Part shown: positions 24,508 to 36,326 of the stretch, in pieces
Position numbering within the stretch: position 1 is the first letter of the stretch
Layout: each line of letters begins with the position of its first letter
Source: an uncultured Eubacteriales bacterium
GTDB lineage: Bacteria; Bacillota; Clostridia; Oscillospirales; Acutalibacteraceae
Length of the DNA: 64,000 nt
NCBI GenBank assembly: GCA_934667845.1
Contig: CAKUMQ010000006.1
Coordinates: forward strand, 5,616-69,615
Direction: 5' to 3'
Made by a program: the position numbers and the translations under genes
The notes under the pieces: generated by a model
Told to the model about the DNA's origin: nothing
Database searches by the model: none
What the model saw: the letters and a program-made list of their open reading frames with translations, nothing else

Positions 24508-24804
24508 TTATTGGTATATAAGCTCTTTCAGCACAAATTCCCTTGCTCTGCTCCTGATACTGTTTATGCGGCGGATCCATTCCATTTGGTCAGCAGCTTT
24601 AAGTTGCTCGGTTACGCCCTCAATTTCAGCCGTCTGCTTGACAATAAGATTGAACATATTCTCAGCGTCTTTATCAATGCCCATAAGATAATCATGCAAT
24701 GTGCCTTTCAACCGCATAGCATTGATAACCGACCTCTGATTGCGGTAAAGAAAATCATAATGCAGTCTGCCCCAAGCGCCGATGTTTTTAAGTTCTGTTT
24801 TCAT
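24508..24804 (-). CDS. TnpV family transposon protein
   Basis: The 98-aa protein (LHYDFLYRNQRSVINAMRLKG, TLHDYLMGIDKDAENMF) matches TnpV, an accessory protein of Tn4451/Tn1549-like elements of unknown function. The start has CGGAGG upstream. Its presence together with the TnpX-like recombinase at the other end of the segment marks 19.9-24.9 kb as one integrated element next to tRNA-Leu. No relaxase is seen, so it is not self-mobile in the sequence shown. Confidence 0.75.
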   Translation of the reverse strand: MKTELKNIGAWGRLHYDFLYRNQRSVINAMRLKGTLHDYLMGIDKDAENMFNLIVKQTAEIEGVTEQLKAADQMEWIRRINSIRSRAREFVLKELIYQ

Positions 24805-24880
24805 AATAAGAAACCTCCGAATTTAATTTTTGCGTTTTGTGCGTTTTGAATTAAAGTTCGGATAGTCTATGAAAATGACA

Positions 24881-24920
24881 AATCCGAACCCATCTCCGAT
24901 TAAGAAGATCTGGTTCGGAT
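24881..24920 (-). terminator. Terminator of tRNA-Leu
   Basis: Ten base pairs (AATCCGAACC on the plus strand at 24881-24890 against GGTTCGGATT at 24911-24920) with a 20-base loop. On the minus strand it is followed by TGTCATTTTC. It lies 10 bases past the tRNA 3' end. Confidence 0.55.
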
Positions 24921-24930
24921 TATATTGGTT

Positions 24931-25017
24931 TGGTGCGGATAAGAGGACTTGAACCTCCACCGAGTTGCCCCGACTAGAACCTGAATCTAGCGCGTCTGCC
25001 AGTTCCGCCATATCCGC
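24931..25017 (-). tRNA. tRNA-Leu (anticodon CAG)
   Basis: An 87-nt cloverleaf with CCA encoded. The acceptor stem is GCGGATA/TATCCGC, and the anticodon stem CTAGA/TCTAG encloses loop TTCAGGT, giving anticodon CAG. There is a class II variable arm and a T-loop GTTCAAGTC. It sits at the edge of the recombinase element, a common integration target. Confidence 0.95.
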
Positions 25018-25208
25018 ATATGGTGTTTTTGCCGTCATCCGACAGCGTATATCATTATACAGGATGCTGCGGCGTTTGTCAAGCCTTTTTTTCATTTTTT
25101 GTTGCCGGGTGTCCGATCCGCCCGCCGCTGCCGCCGGGCAGGGGCAGGGAGCGGTCTGTCCCCGCCCGGCGGAATCATGATATTTATGTAAATTCGCTGT
25201 TTTTCCCG

Positions 25209-25237
25209 TTGTCAAACCGCGCGGAATGTGGTATGAT
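25209..25237 (+). promoter_or_regulatory. secA promoter
   Basis: -35 TTGTCA (25209-25214), 17-bp spacer, -10 TATGAT (25232-25237), about 50 bp before the secA start. Confidence 0.75.
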
Positions 25238-25285
25238 TAAAGGAACGATCTGATAGTTTTATCCTTCAGAGGGAGGTTTTTGACC

Positions 25286-28042
<2,757 letters not shown>

Positions 28043-28054
28043 GCCTCCGGCTAT

Positions 28055-28099
28055 GAAATCGCCCCCATTTCCCTTGCGGGAAACGGGGGCGATTTTTTG
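28055..28099 (+). terminator. secA terminator
   Basis: Long stem (AAATCGCCCCC.TTTCCC / GGGAAACGGGGGCGATTT) followed by TTTTTT, 12 bp after the stop. Confidence 0.9.
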
Positions 28100-28176
28100 T
28101 GTATTCCTGTTTTCTCTGCCGCCGGGGACACCGCGCATTACCCGCATCTTACCGGCGCGGGGACAATTTCGCCCCG

Positions 28177-29268
28177 TTACCGCTGCACGCGGGCGCCCTT
28201 GCCCTTCATCAGCGCCTCCACCTCGGGCAGACGCGCCATCGAGGTGTCGCCGGGGGTGGTCATCGCAAGCGCGCCGTGCGCCGCGCCGTATTCCACGGCC
28301 TTCTGCCCGTCGCCGGTCGTCATCAGCCCATAGATCAGGCCGCTGGCGAAGCTGTCGCCGCCGCCGACGCGGTCGAAGATCTCCAGTCCGTCATACTGAT
28401 GCGCCTTATAGAGCTTGCCGTCGAGCCAGCAAAGCGCCGACCAGTTGTTGACCGACGCGGTCACGACCGAGCGCAGCGTCGTCGCAATGGCCTGGAAATT
28501 CGGGTATTCCTTTTTCGCCGTCCCGATCATGCGGGCATAGCCGTCCACGTCGAGCCGGGAGAGGTTTTCGTCGTTGCCCGCGACCTCAAGGCCGAGACAG
28601 GCGGTGAAATCCTCCTCGTTGCCGATCATGACGTCGATATACCGCGCGATCTCGCGGTTGACCTCGCGCGCCCGCCCAAGGCCGCCGACCGATTTCCAGA
28701 GCGACGGGCGGTAATTTAAGTCATAGGAAACGATGGTGCCATATTCCTTCGCCTTTTTCACGGCGGTCTTGACGACCTCCGCCGACGTCTCGGACAGCGC
28801 GGCATAAATGCCGCCGGTATGCAGCCAGCGCACACCGAGCGTGCCGAACAGATAGTCCCAGTCGATGTCCTCCGGCTTCATCTGCGATGCGGCGGTGTGT
28901 CCGCGGTCGGACACGCCGAGCGCGCCGCGCACGCCGAAGCCGCGCTCGGTGAAGTTCAGGCCGTTGCGCACCGTGCGGCCGATGCCGTCAAAATCCATCC
29001 AGCGGATCAGCGAGGTGTCCACGCCGCCCTGGCGGATGAAATCCTCGACGAGATAGCCGACGTCGTTTTTCGCCAGCGCGGTCACGACGGCGGTCTTCAT
29101 GCCGAAGCAGCGGGCAAGTCCGCGTGAGACGTTGTATTCGCCGCCGCCCTCCCAGACGGTGAACGAACGGGCGCAGCGGATCCGGCTGTCGCCCGGATCG
29201 AGGCGGAGCATGACCTCGCCGAGCGACACGCAGTCATACCTACAGCTCTCCTTCGGTTTTACGTTCAT
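28177..29268 (-). CDS. kdgK: 2-keto-3-deoxygluconate kinase (PfkB family)
   Basis: The 363-aa ribokinase-fold enzyme phosphorylates 2-keto-3-deoxygluconate to KDPG. The PfkB signature is RVGGGDSFASGL near residue 300, with the catalytic Asp in GGGD; the N-terminal sugar-binding part has GGGEYNVSRGLAR. It is last in the hexuronate operon, overlapping the kdgA stop by 4 bases (ATGA), with GGGAGG before its ATG. Neighbours make KDG the likely substrate over other PfkB sugars. Confidence 0.87.
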   Translation of the reverse strand: MNVKPKESCRYDCVSLGEVMLRLDPGDSRIRCARSFTVWEGGGEYNVSRGLARCFGMKTAVVTALAKNDVGYLVEDFIRQGGVDTSLIRWMDFDGIGRTVRNGLNFTERGFGVRGALGVSDRGHTAASQMKPEDIDWDYLFGTLGVRWLHTGGIYAALSETSAEVVKTAVKKAKEYGTIVSYDLNYRPSLWKSVGGLGRAREVNREIARYIDVMIGNEEDFTACLGLEVAGNDENLSRLDVDGYARMIGTAKKEYPNFQAIATTLRSVVTASVNNWSALCWLDGKLYKAHQYDGLEIFDRVGGGDSFASGLIYGLMTTGDGQKAVEYGAAHGALAMTTPGDTSMARLPEVEALMKGKGARVQR

Positions 29269-29894
29269 GCTCTCGCCTCCCGGATGTTGTGCAGAAATGC
29301 CTTGGCGCGCGCCACGATCTCCTCATGCGTGCCCTTGGTCAGCGCGCTGCCGGCGCCGAGCGCAACGGCACCCGCCCTGATCCATTCCGCCGCGTTGTCC
29401 ACATTGACACCGCCGGTCGGCATGATCCGGGCATGGGGCAGCGGGCCGTGGATCGCCCGGATAAAGCGGGGACCGGACAGCTCGCCGGGGAACACCTTCA
29501 GAATATCCGCGCCCGCCTCCATCGCGTGGATCGCCTCGGTCACGGTCATGACGCCGGGCATCACGGGGCAGCGATAGCGGTTACAAAACCGCACCAGCTC
29601 CTCGCTGAAGCAGGGGGAGACGATAAACTGCGCGCCGGACAGCATCGCGATACGCGCCGTCTCGGGATCGAGCACCGTGCCCGCGCCGAGAATGATCTCG
29701 TCGTGGGTGTAGCGCTTCGCCAGCGTTTCAATGACCTCGTGGGCAAACGGGACGGTGAAGGTCAGCTCGATCGCCGCGACGCCGCCCTCGATGCACGCCT
29801 CGGTGATCCGAATCGCCTGCTCGCTGTTTTCGGCACGGACGACGGCGACGAGTCCGCCGTCTTTGATGCCCTGAATGATCTGTTCTTTCTGCAT
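29265..29894 (-). CDS. kdgA: KDPG/KHG aldolase
   Basis: The 209-aa class I aldolase (Eda family) splits KDPG into pyruvate and glyceraldehyde-3-phosphate. The Schiff-base Lys is in ADILKVFPG at about residue 133, and the family motifs VAAIELTF and PTGGVN are present. It lies 4 bp after the uxaC-like gene's stop and overlaps kdgK; GGAGGACTGACC precedes its ATG. It supplies the last step of the uronate route in this operon. Confidence 0.92.
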   Translation of the reverse strand: MQKEQIIQGIKDGGLVAVVRAENSEQAIRITEACIEGGVAAIELTFTVPFAHEVIETLAKRYTHDEIILGAGTVLDPETARIAMLSGAQFIVSPCFSEELVRFCNRYRCPVMPGVMTVTEAIHAMEAGADILKVFPGELSGPRFIRAIHGPLPHARIMPTGGVNVDNAAEWIRAGAVALGAGSALTKGTHEEIVARAKAFLHNIREARA

Positions 29895-29897
29895 AGG

Positions 29898-31265
29898 TCA
29901 GTCCTCCAATGAGAAAAATCGTTTGGCATTATAAAAGCTCACGTTTTCGACCAGCCGTCCCGCCGCGGCGAGATCGGGGAACTCGTCGTTTTCATACAGC
30001 TCGCCGACATAGCGGCAGAGGATGCGGCGGAAATATTCGTGGCGGGTATAGGACAGGAAGCTGCGGCTGTCGGTGAGCATGCCGACAAAGCAGCCGAGCG
30101 CGGACAGCTCGGCAAAATCGCCGATCTGCTTCTGCATCCCGCGCAGCGTGTCATTAAACCACCACGCGCTGCCCTGCTGCACCTTGCCGCGCACCCCCTC
30201 GGCGGCAAACGCGCCGCAGACCGAGAGGATCGCCGCATTGTCGGCGGGATTTAAGGAGTACAGCAGCGTGCGGGGCAGGCGTCCCTCCGCCTCGAGCGAG
30301 CCGAGCAGCGGGATCAGCCCGTCGATCGAGCGGCGGCCGATCACGTCAAAGCCCGCGTCGGGGCCGAGCGCGGCAAAAGCGGGCGGGTTGATGTTGCGGT
30401 CCACGCCGCAGTGCAGCTCGCAGACGATGCCCTTGTCGGCAAACAGCCCCATGAGGAACTGCAGCAGATGAGTGCGGTAGCGGTCGCAGTCCTCGGGCGA
30501 CGGGGCCTTCCCCGCGAGCGCTTCTTTGTAAATGCGGTCGCAGACCGCTTCATCCGCGGGACGGAAGGGAATAAACGGCATACCGCAGTCGGCGGCGACG
30601 CAGCCGTTTTTCAAAAACACGTCCAGCCGGTCGGCCAGCGCCGCCTTCAGCGCCGCAAGCGTCGCGGGCGAGCCGAGCTTGTCGATATAGGCGGCAAAAT
30701 CCGGCTTGTCGATGGCGAGCGCGCGGTCGGGGCGGAAGGCGGGACGGACGCGGGTGGAAAAGCTCTTGTCCGCCGCGATGGCGCGGTGGGCGGCGAGCGT
30801 GTCGGTCGGGTCGTCGGTCGTGCAGACGGTGTGGACGTTGGACATGTCGATCATGCGGCGCACCGAGAGCGTTTTGAGCGTCTCCTTTGCCGCGTCCCAG
30901 ATGCGGGGCGCGGATTCGGCGTTTAACGGCTCGTCGATGCCAAAAAAGCGTGCCAGCTCCAGCCGGCACCAGGTATACAGCGGGTTGCCCGCCAGCTCCG
31001 GCATGATCGACGCAAAGGCGAGGAATTTGTCGTAGTCGGGCGCGTCGCCGGTGATGAGCCGCTCGGGCACGCCGCAGACACGCAGCTGCCGCCACTTATA
31101 GTGGTCGGCGGCGAGCCACGCCTGCGTCAGGTTTTCATAGCGGTGATCCTCGGCGATCTCGCCGGGGACGATATGACAGTGATAGTCGATGATCGGCAGC
31201 GCCGCCGCATGCTCCTCATACAGCGTGCGCGCCGCCTTGGTATTCAGCAGAAAATCGTCTCTCAC
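29898..31265 (-). CDS. uxaC: Glucuronate isomerase
   Basis: About 455 aa, of the amidohydrolase superfamily. It converts D-glucuronate to D-fructuronate (and galacturonate to tagaturonate). The N-terminus has the family signature DYHCHIVPGEIAEDHRYENL, with the metal-binding His residues, and ELHCGVDRNINP lies near residue 300. I chose the GTG at 31265, which overlaps the previous stop (GTGA) and has GGAG 9 bp upstream; an ATG 15 bases earlier lacks a site. First enzyme of the uronate pathway, third from last in the operon. Confidence 0.93.
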   Translation of the reverse strand: MRDDFLLNTKAARTLYEEHAAALPIIDYHCHIVPGEIAEDHRYENLTQAWLAADHYKWRQLRVCGVPERLITGDAPDYDKFLAFASIMPELAGNPLYTWCRLELARFFGIDEPLNAESAPRIWDAAKETLKTLSVRRMIDMSNVHTVCTTDDPTDTLAAHRAIAADKSFSTRVRPAFRPDRALAIDKPDFAAYIDKLGSPATLAALKAALADRLDVFLKNGCVAADCGMPFIPFRPADEAVCDRIYKEALAGKAPSPEDCDRYRTHLLQFLMGLFADKGIVCELHCGVDRNINPPAFAALGPDAGFDVIGRRSIDGLIPLLGSLEAEGRLPRTLLYSLNPADNAAILSVCGAFAAEGVRGKVQQGSAWWFNDTLRGMQKQIGDFAELSALGCFVGMLTDSRSFLSYTRHEYFRRILCRYVGELYENDEFPDLAAAGRLVENVSFYNAKRFFSLED

Positions 31266-32386
31266 GGATCCACACTCCATTTCCGTTTATATTCGCCGTC
31301 GCCGCCGCCCGATTCCGCCGCTTTTTTGCGGGAATGGGCGCGCTTTTCGTCGAGAAGCCGGTCAAATTCCGCTTCGTCAAACGGCAGCGGCACCTCCTCG
31401 CCCGTCCAGGCGGAGAGATATGCCGCGTTGCACAGCGACAGCTCGCGGATCCCCTCTGCGCCCTCGGCAAGCAGCGGTCCGCCCTCGCGGACGGCGCGGG
31501 AAAAGTCGTTCAGGATCCCGACATGCCCGGATTCCGGCGCGGAAAAGACCTCGACGGTGTGGACAGGCTCGCACGCGCCGTCCGTGCGCCACCACTCGAG
31601 CCTGCCGGGCACGGCGACGAGCTTTCCGGCGGTGCCGGTGATCTCCAGCCGGTTCGTGCCGGGATTTTCGCCCGTCGAGGCAATAAACAGCGCCTCGGCG
31701 CCGTTTGCATAGCGGCAGAACAGCATGGCGTCGTCCTCCACCTCGATGCGGTGGAACCGCCCCTCGGTGCAGACGGCGCGCACGGCGCAGGGCATCCCGA
31801 AGATCCACTGCATGAGATCGAGCTGGTGGGGCGCCTGATTCATCAGCACGCCGCCGCCCTCGCCGTCCCAGGTGGCGCGCCAGCTGCCGGAATCGTAGTA
31901 TGCCTGGGTGCGGTACCACGCCGTCGCCTGCCAGATGAGCCGCACGGGCGTGCCGAGCGCGCCGTCCCGCACGAGCGCGCGCGCACGCGCATACAGCGGG
32001 CTTGTGCGCTGGTTCCACATGATGCCGAAGCGCCTGCCGCTCTTTTCGGCGGCGGCGATCATGCCGCGCACGGCGCTGACCGACACGCCCGCGGGCTTTT
32101 CGGTCAGCGCATGCATCCCGCGGGAGAGCGCCTCGATCACGAGCGGCGGGTGGAAATAGTGCGGGGTCGCGACAATGACCGCGTCCACGCCGGAATGCGC
32201 GAAAAAGTCCTCGTCCGCCGCATACACCGCCACGCCGGGCAGGTGCTCAGCCGCCCAGGCGCGGCGAACAGGGTCGGTGTCGCAGACCGCCGCAAGCGTC
32301 ATGCCCGCGACCTTGCCGTTGAAGATCGCCGCCGCATGGGCGGAGCCGATGTTGCCGATGCCGATGATCCCGACACGAAGCGTCAC
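31262..32386 (-). CDS. Gfo/Idh/MocA-family oxidoreductase
   Basis: The 374-aa protein has an NAD(P)-binding Rossmann start (GIIGIGNIGSAHAAA), the EKPAG motif (about residue 95) and the C-terminal alpha/beta domain. It is a paralogue of 35149-36324 (shared YYDSG.WRATW.GEGGGVL.NQ.PH.LDL.QW). Both are likely sugar or cyclitol dehydrogenases feeding uronate breakdown, but the substrate is unknown. The start is GTG (32384-32386) with AAGGGGGC upstream. It is followed directly by uxaC. Confidence 0.85.
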   Translation of the reverse strand: MTLRVGIIGIGNIGSAHAAAIFNGKVAGMTLAAVCDTDPVRRAWAAEHLPGVAVYAADEDFFAHSGVDAVIVATPHYFHPPLVIEALSRGMHALTEKPAGVSVSAVRGMIAAAEKSGRRFGIMWNQRTSPLYARARALVRDGALGTPVRLIWQATAWYRTQAYYDSGSWRATWDGEGGGVLMNQAPHQLDLMQWIFGMPCAVRAVCTEGRFHRIEVEDDAMLFCRYANGAEALFIASTGENPGTNRLEITGTAGKLVAVPGRLEWWRTDGACEPVHTVEVFSAPESGHVGILNDFSRAVREGGPLLAEGAEGIRELSLCNAAYLSAWTGEEVPLPFDEAEFDRLLDEKRAHSRKKAAESGGGDGEYKRKWSVDP

Positions 32387-32398
32387 AGCAAAGCCCCC

Positions 32399-33229
32399 TT
32401 ACTCCAGTATGCCGCGCAGAGCGGCGACGGCGGCATCAAATGCGGCGTGGCTGTCCGCAAAGCGGAATTCCTCCGTGCCGACGGCGCTGCGCCCGCCCTC
32501 CTGTTCGAGACCGGACAGCCCGACAAACTCCATCAGGTGCGGCTCAAGCGTCATGACCTCGCCGCCGCGGGAGAGATAGTCCGCCGTGATCGCGGAAATA
32601 TGCCCGATGCCCGCGCCCGCGGGGACAACGGTGCCGTCCGGTCGGCAGTCCTTGATGTGCAGATACGCGACGCGGTCGCGCAGCCGCTGCCATGCGGCAA
32701 GCGGGTCCTCCCCCGACTGGATGAAGTTCGCGGGGTCATAGACCGCGTGCAGCGCCGGCAGCGCATCGAGCAGCTCGGCGCAGCGGGCGGCGGTGTCGCC
32801 GTAGATACCCTTTTCGTTTTCGTGGCAGAGCTGTATGCCCGACCCCTCGGCGGCGGCGCAGAAAGCGCCCAAACGGTCGACGACCTCGCCGCGCTCGCCG
32901 TAAGCCTCATAAAAGCTGAACAGGCGGAAATGCGACGCGCCGAGGATACGGGCAGTGTCGAGCATGCGGCGGAAGCTGTCGAGATGGGGGGCAAAATCGT
33001 CCGCCAGCCGGATCTTGCCGGTCGGCGAGCCGATCGACCACACGGCGATGCCCGCATCGTCGAGGCGGGCGCGGATATCACGCGCCTTATCCGCGGTCAG
33101 GTCGGCGACATTAACGCCGTCAACGCCGCGGATCTCAAGCAGCGCAATGCCGTTGCGGCGAAGCGCCCTGATCTGTCCGTCGAGCTGCGGGTCGGCTTCA
33201 TCGGCAAAGGCGCAGAGGCGATAACTCAT
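32399..33229 (-). CDS. Sugar phosphate isomerase/epimerase (TIM barrel)
   Basis: The 276-aa protein has the xylose-isomerase-like barrel of the IolE/YcjR type (CAFADEADPQLDGQIRALR at the start, HENEKGIYGD and YDPANFIQSGEDP in the middle). The conserved acidic and His residues for a metal are in those strands. Members epimerise or isomerise keto sugars. It sits between the uxuB-like gene and a Gfo/Idh gene and probably works with the latter; which sugar is unknown. Confidence 0.83.
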   Translation of the reverse strand: MSYRLCAFADEADPQLDGQIRALRRNGIALLEIRGVDGVNVADLTADKARDIRARLDDAGIAVWSIGSPTGKIRLADDFAPHLDSFRRMLDTARILGASHFRLFSFYEAYGERGEVVDRLGAFCAAAEGSGIQLCHENEKGIYGDTAARCAELLDALPALHAVYDPANFIQSGEDPLAAWQRLRDRVAYLHIKDCRPDGTVVPAGAGIGHISAITADYLSRGGEVMTLEPHLMEFVGLSGLEQEGGRSAVGTEEFRFADSHAAFDAAVAALRGILE

Positions 33230-33232
33230 GCT

Positions 33233-34054
33233 TTACACCCCCGAATAGGCGGAGAAGCCGCCGTCGATGGGCAGTACCACGCCGGTGACAAAGCCCGCTT
33301 TTTCGGCATCGAGCAGGAAGTCCAGACCGCCGAGCAGCTCATCCGCCTCGCCGAAGCGCCCCATCGGCGTGGCGCGCAGGATCTTGCCGGTGCGGGCGGT
33401 CGGCTCGCCCTGCTCGTTAAACAGCAGAGCGCGGTTCTGGTTCGTGACGAAGAAGCCGGGCGCGATCGCGTTGACGCGGATGCCCTGCGGCGCAAAATGC
33501 ACCGCGAGCCACTGGGTCAGGTTGGATACGCCCGCTTTGGCGGCGGAATACGCCGGGATCTTCGTCAGCGGCCGGTAGGCGTTCATCGAGGAGATGTTCA
33601 GCACGCAGCAGCCGGCTTTGCCGAGCATATCCGGCAGAAATACCTGCGTCGGCAGCAGCGTACCGAGCAGATTCAGGTCAAACACAAAGCGGAAACCGTC
33701 GGGATCCAGGTTGAAAAACGTCTGCATGTCCTCCCGCGTCTCGTCGCCTGCCTCATAAAATTCGTGGTCGGCGGTGCAGCGCTTATTGTTGCCGCCCGCG
33801 CCGTTGATGAGGATGTCGCAGGTGCCAAGCTCCGCTTTCACCGCCTCATGCACGGCGTTCAGGCTGTCCCTGTCGAGCACGTTCGCGGCATAGGCGCGCG
33901 CGGTCCCGCCCGCGGCGTTGATCTCGTCAGCGACGGCGCACACCGCCGCTTCGTTGATATCCAGCAGGGCGACAGCATTGCCCTGCGCCGCCAGATGGCG
34001 CGCAAAGGCGGAGCAAAGCACGCCGCCCGCGCCGGTGATGACGATCGTTTTCAT
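33233..34054 (-). CDS. uxuB: Short-chain dehydrogenase, probable D-mannonate oxidoreductase
   Basis: About 273 aa. Classical SDR: cofactor motif TGAGGVLCSAFA near residue 9, NGAGGNN, catalytic Ser of NISSMN and YSAAK (Tyr-x3-Lys). Similar to the Bacillus YjmF/UxuB type that reduces fructuronate to mannonate, as the placement before uxuA suggests. I chose the inner ATG at 34054, which has GGAAAGG 9 bp upstream; the ATG at 34063 overlaps that site. It is 3 bp before the next gene. The exact substrate is inferred from context. Confidence 0.82.
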   Translation of the reverse strand: MKTIVITGAGGVLCSAFARHLAAQGNAVALLDINEAAVCAVADEINAAGGTARAYAANVLDRDSLNAVHEAVKAELGTCDILINGAGGNNKRCTADHEFYEAGDETREDMQTFFNLDPDGFRFVFDLNLLGTLLPTQVFLPDMLGKAGCCVLNISSMNAYRPLTKIPAYSAAKAGVSNLTQWLAVHFAPQGIRVNAIAPGFFVTNQNRALLFNEQGEPTARTGKILRATPMGRFGEADELLGGLDFLLDAEKAGFVTGVVLPIDGGFSAYSGV

Positions 34055-34090
34055 AAAAATCATCCTTTCCGATAGCCGGGGGCGTGCGCT

Positions 34091-35131
34091 TTACCGGCGC
34101 GCGCGCTCCACGGCTTCAAACAAGCCGTTTAAGTAGGCGGCGCCGAGCGCACGGTCATACAAGCCGTAGCCGTAGCGCCCCGTTTCGCCCCAGATCATGC
34201 GGCCGTGGTCGGGACGAACGTAGCCGTCAAAGCCGCCGTCCGCCAGAGCCTCCACGATGGCGTACATATCGAGCGAGCCGCAGGCGGAGGGGTGGCCGAC
34301 CTCCTCAAACTGCCGTTCGCCGGTGCGCAAAATGTTGCGCAGATGGGCAAACGGGATGCGGGAGGCGTATTTTTTCGCGAGCCGCGGCAGGTCGTTGTCC
34401 GGCGACGCGCCGAGCGAGCCGGTGCAGAACGTCAGCCCGTTGGCGGGGCTGTCCACGATGGAGAAGAACCGGTCGAGGTTTTTCTCGCAGGTGATGATGC
34501 GGGGCAGACCGAACAGACCCCAGGGCGGATCGTCCGGGTGGATCGCCATGCGGATGCCCGCCTGCTCCGCGACGGGAATGACCGCGCGCAGAAACACCGC
34601 GAGGTTGTCAAACAGCCGCTCCTCGTCGATATCGCGATAGGCGGCGAGCAGATCGCGCAGCCCCTCTTTGGTATAGCTCTGATCCCAGCCGGGCAGCGAC
34701 AGCTCGCTCGTCGCGGGATCCATGCGCAGCACCGTCTGCTCGTCATAGGCGAGCGCGTTGGCGCCGTCCGCCTGCGGGTGCGCAAGCTCGCTGCGCAGCC
34801 AGTCGAACACCGGCATAAAGTTATAGCAGATGCATTTCACGCCCGCTTCACCGAGACGGCGGACATTTTCGCAGTAGTTCTCGATCAGCGCGGGGGCTTT
34901 TTTGCTGCCGAGCTTGATGTCCTCGGGCACGGGCACGCTCTCCACGACTTCGAACTCAAGACCGTGGGCGGCGGCGTCATCGCGGATGGCTTCGATGCTC
35001 TCGCGGCTCCAGACGCCGCCCGGGGCGACGTCATAGACCGCGGAGACGATGCCGGTCATGCGCGGGATCTGGCGGATCCGGTCAAGCGTGACCGGATCGC
35101 CGGGGCCGTAATGGCGGAAGGTCATTTTCAT
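34091..35131 (-). CDS. uxuA: Mannonate dehydratase
   Basis: The 346-aa TIM-barrel enzyme dehydrates D-mannonate to 2-keto-3-deoxygluconate using a divalent metal. Family motifs are MTFRHYGPGDPV at the start, MAIHPDDPPWGLFGLPRI (about 205), FCTGSLGASPDND (about 250) and the end PDHGRMIWGE. GGAGGG lies 8 bp before its ATG. Third gene of the operon, between the larger Gfo/Idh gene and the uxuB-like gene. Confidence 0.95.
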   Translation of the reverse strand: MKMTFRHYGPGDPVTLDRIRQIPRMTGIVSAVYDVAPGGVWSRESIEAIRDDAAAHGLEFEVVESVPVPEDIKLGSKKAPALIENYCENVRRLGEAGVKCICYNFMPVFDWLRSELAHPQADGANALAYDEQTVLRMDPATSELSLPGWDQSYTKEGLRDLLAAYRDIDEERLFDNLAVFLRAVIPVAEQAGIRMAIHPDDPPWGLFGLPRIITCEKNLDRFFSIVDSPANGLTFCTGSLGASPDNDLPRLAKKYASRIPFAHLRNILRTGERQFEEVGHPSACGSLDMYAIVEALADGGFDGYVRPDHGRMIWGETGRYGYGLYDRALGAAYLNGLFEAVERARR

Positions 35132-35148
35132 TTTGTCAGCCCTCCGCG

Positions 35149-36324
35149 TCAGGCGTTATAGGTGCCGGACAGGTCGGCGACGACGGCGGCGATATCCTCC
35201 TTGCGGCGGGAGGTCCTGACGCGCTTCATCAGCTCCTCATAGAACAGCTCGTCGTCAAACGGCAGCCCGACCTCTTTGCCCGTCCAGGCGGAGAGGTGCA
35301 TGGCGTTCGACAGCGTCAGCCCGTTGATCCCCTCCTCGCCGGAGGCGACCAGCGGCTCGCCGCGCAGGATCGCGCCCGCAAAGGCGTTGAGCACGCCGAC
35401 ATGCTGCTCGTTTCTGCCGTCGGTTTCGACCTCGCGATAGGTGCATTTCGGCTGCGCGAACGGCACCTTGTTCGCGGCGGAAAATTCCGGCTCGGCTGTT
35501 TCCAGCTCCCACATCAGCAGCTTGTCGCCCTCGACGACCAGCTTCGCGCGATCCATCGTGATCTCAAAGCGGTTTGTGCCGGGCGTATCGCCGGTGGAGG
35601 TGATAAACGTGCCGGTCGCGCCGTTTGGGTATTCCACATAGGTCGTCACGTCGTCCTCGACCTCGATATCGTGCCATTTGCCGAAATGCATCTTCGTCTC
35701 GACCTTTTTCGGCATGCCGCATATCCACTGCCACAGATCGAGGTTGTGCGGGCACTGGTTGAGCAGCACGCCGCCGCCCTCGCCGCTCCAGGTCGCGCGC
35801 CAGGCGCCCGAATCGTAATACGCCTGCGGACGGTACCAGTTGGTGATGATCCAGCTCGTGCGGCGGATCTGACCGTAGTCGCCGCTCTGCACCAGCTCGC
35901 GCATCTTGCGGTAGACGCAGTTCGTGCGCTGGTTGAACATCATGCCGAACACGACATTGCTCTTTTCCGCGACGGCGTTCATCGCCCTGACCTGCTTTGT
36001 GTACACACCGGCGGGCTTTTCGCACATGACGTGGATGCCCTTCTGCATGGCTTCCATCGCCAGCGGCGGGTGAAAATAGTGCGGCGTTGCGATGATGACC
36101 GCGTCCACAAGGCCGCTGTCCTCCATTTCGGCGCCGGACGCAAACGCGGGGATATCGCCGAGCTTTTCGCCGTATTTCTCCCGATAGGCGGCGATGCGGG
36201 CGGGATCAATGTCCGCGACGGCGGTGATCCTGATCTCCGGGCATTTGCCCGCCAGAATGTTGTCCGTGTGGCCCCTGCCCATGTTGCCGAGACCGATGAT
36301 GCCGAGACGTACCTGCTTTTCCAT
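35149..36324 (-). CDS. Gfo/Idh/MocA-family oxidoreductase
   Basis: About 391 aa. Rossmann start GIIGLGNMGRGHTDN, EKPAG at about residue 97, and the same C-terminal hallmark as its paralogue at 31262-32386. The pair suggests two steps on related sugars, or one old duplication. I chose the ATG at 36324 (MEKQVRLGI), preceded by GGGGGTTG; upstream in-frame ATGs give a non-homologous leader. It starts 2 bp after the neighbouring epimerase stop. Confidence 0.85.
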   Translation of the reverse strand: MEKQVRLGIIGLGNMGRGHTDNILAGKCPEIRITAVADIDPARIAAYREKYGEKLGDIPAFASGAEMEDSGLVDAVIIATPHYFHPPLAMEAMQKGIHVMCEKPAGVYTKQVRAMNAVAEKSNVVFGMMFNQRTNCVYRKMRELVQSGDYGQIRRTSWIITNWYRPQAYYDSGAWRATWSGEGGGVLLNQCPHNLDLWQWICGMPKKVETKMHFGKWHDIEVEDDVTTYVEYPNGATGTFITSTGDTPGTNRFEITMDRAKLVVEGDKLLMWELETAEPEFSAANKVPFAQPKCTYREVETDGRNEQHVGVLNAFAGAILRGEPLVASGEEGINGLTLSNAMHLSAWTGKEVGLPFDDELFYEELMKRVRTSRRKEDIAAVVADLSGTYNA

Positions 36325-36326
36325 GT

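Noticed and set aside
24823..25215. Open frame of 130 codons over tRNA-Leu (MAELADALDSGSSRGNS...)
   Set aside because: The peptide is the well-known artificial translation of a tRNA-Leu gene.
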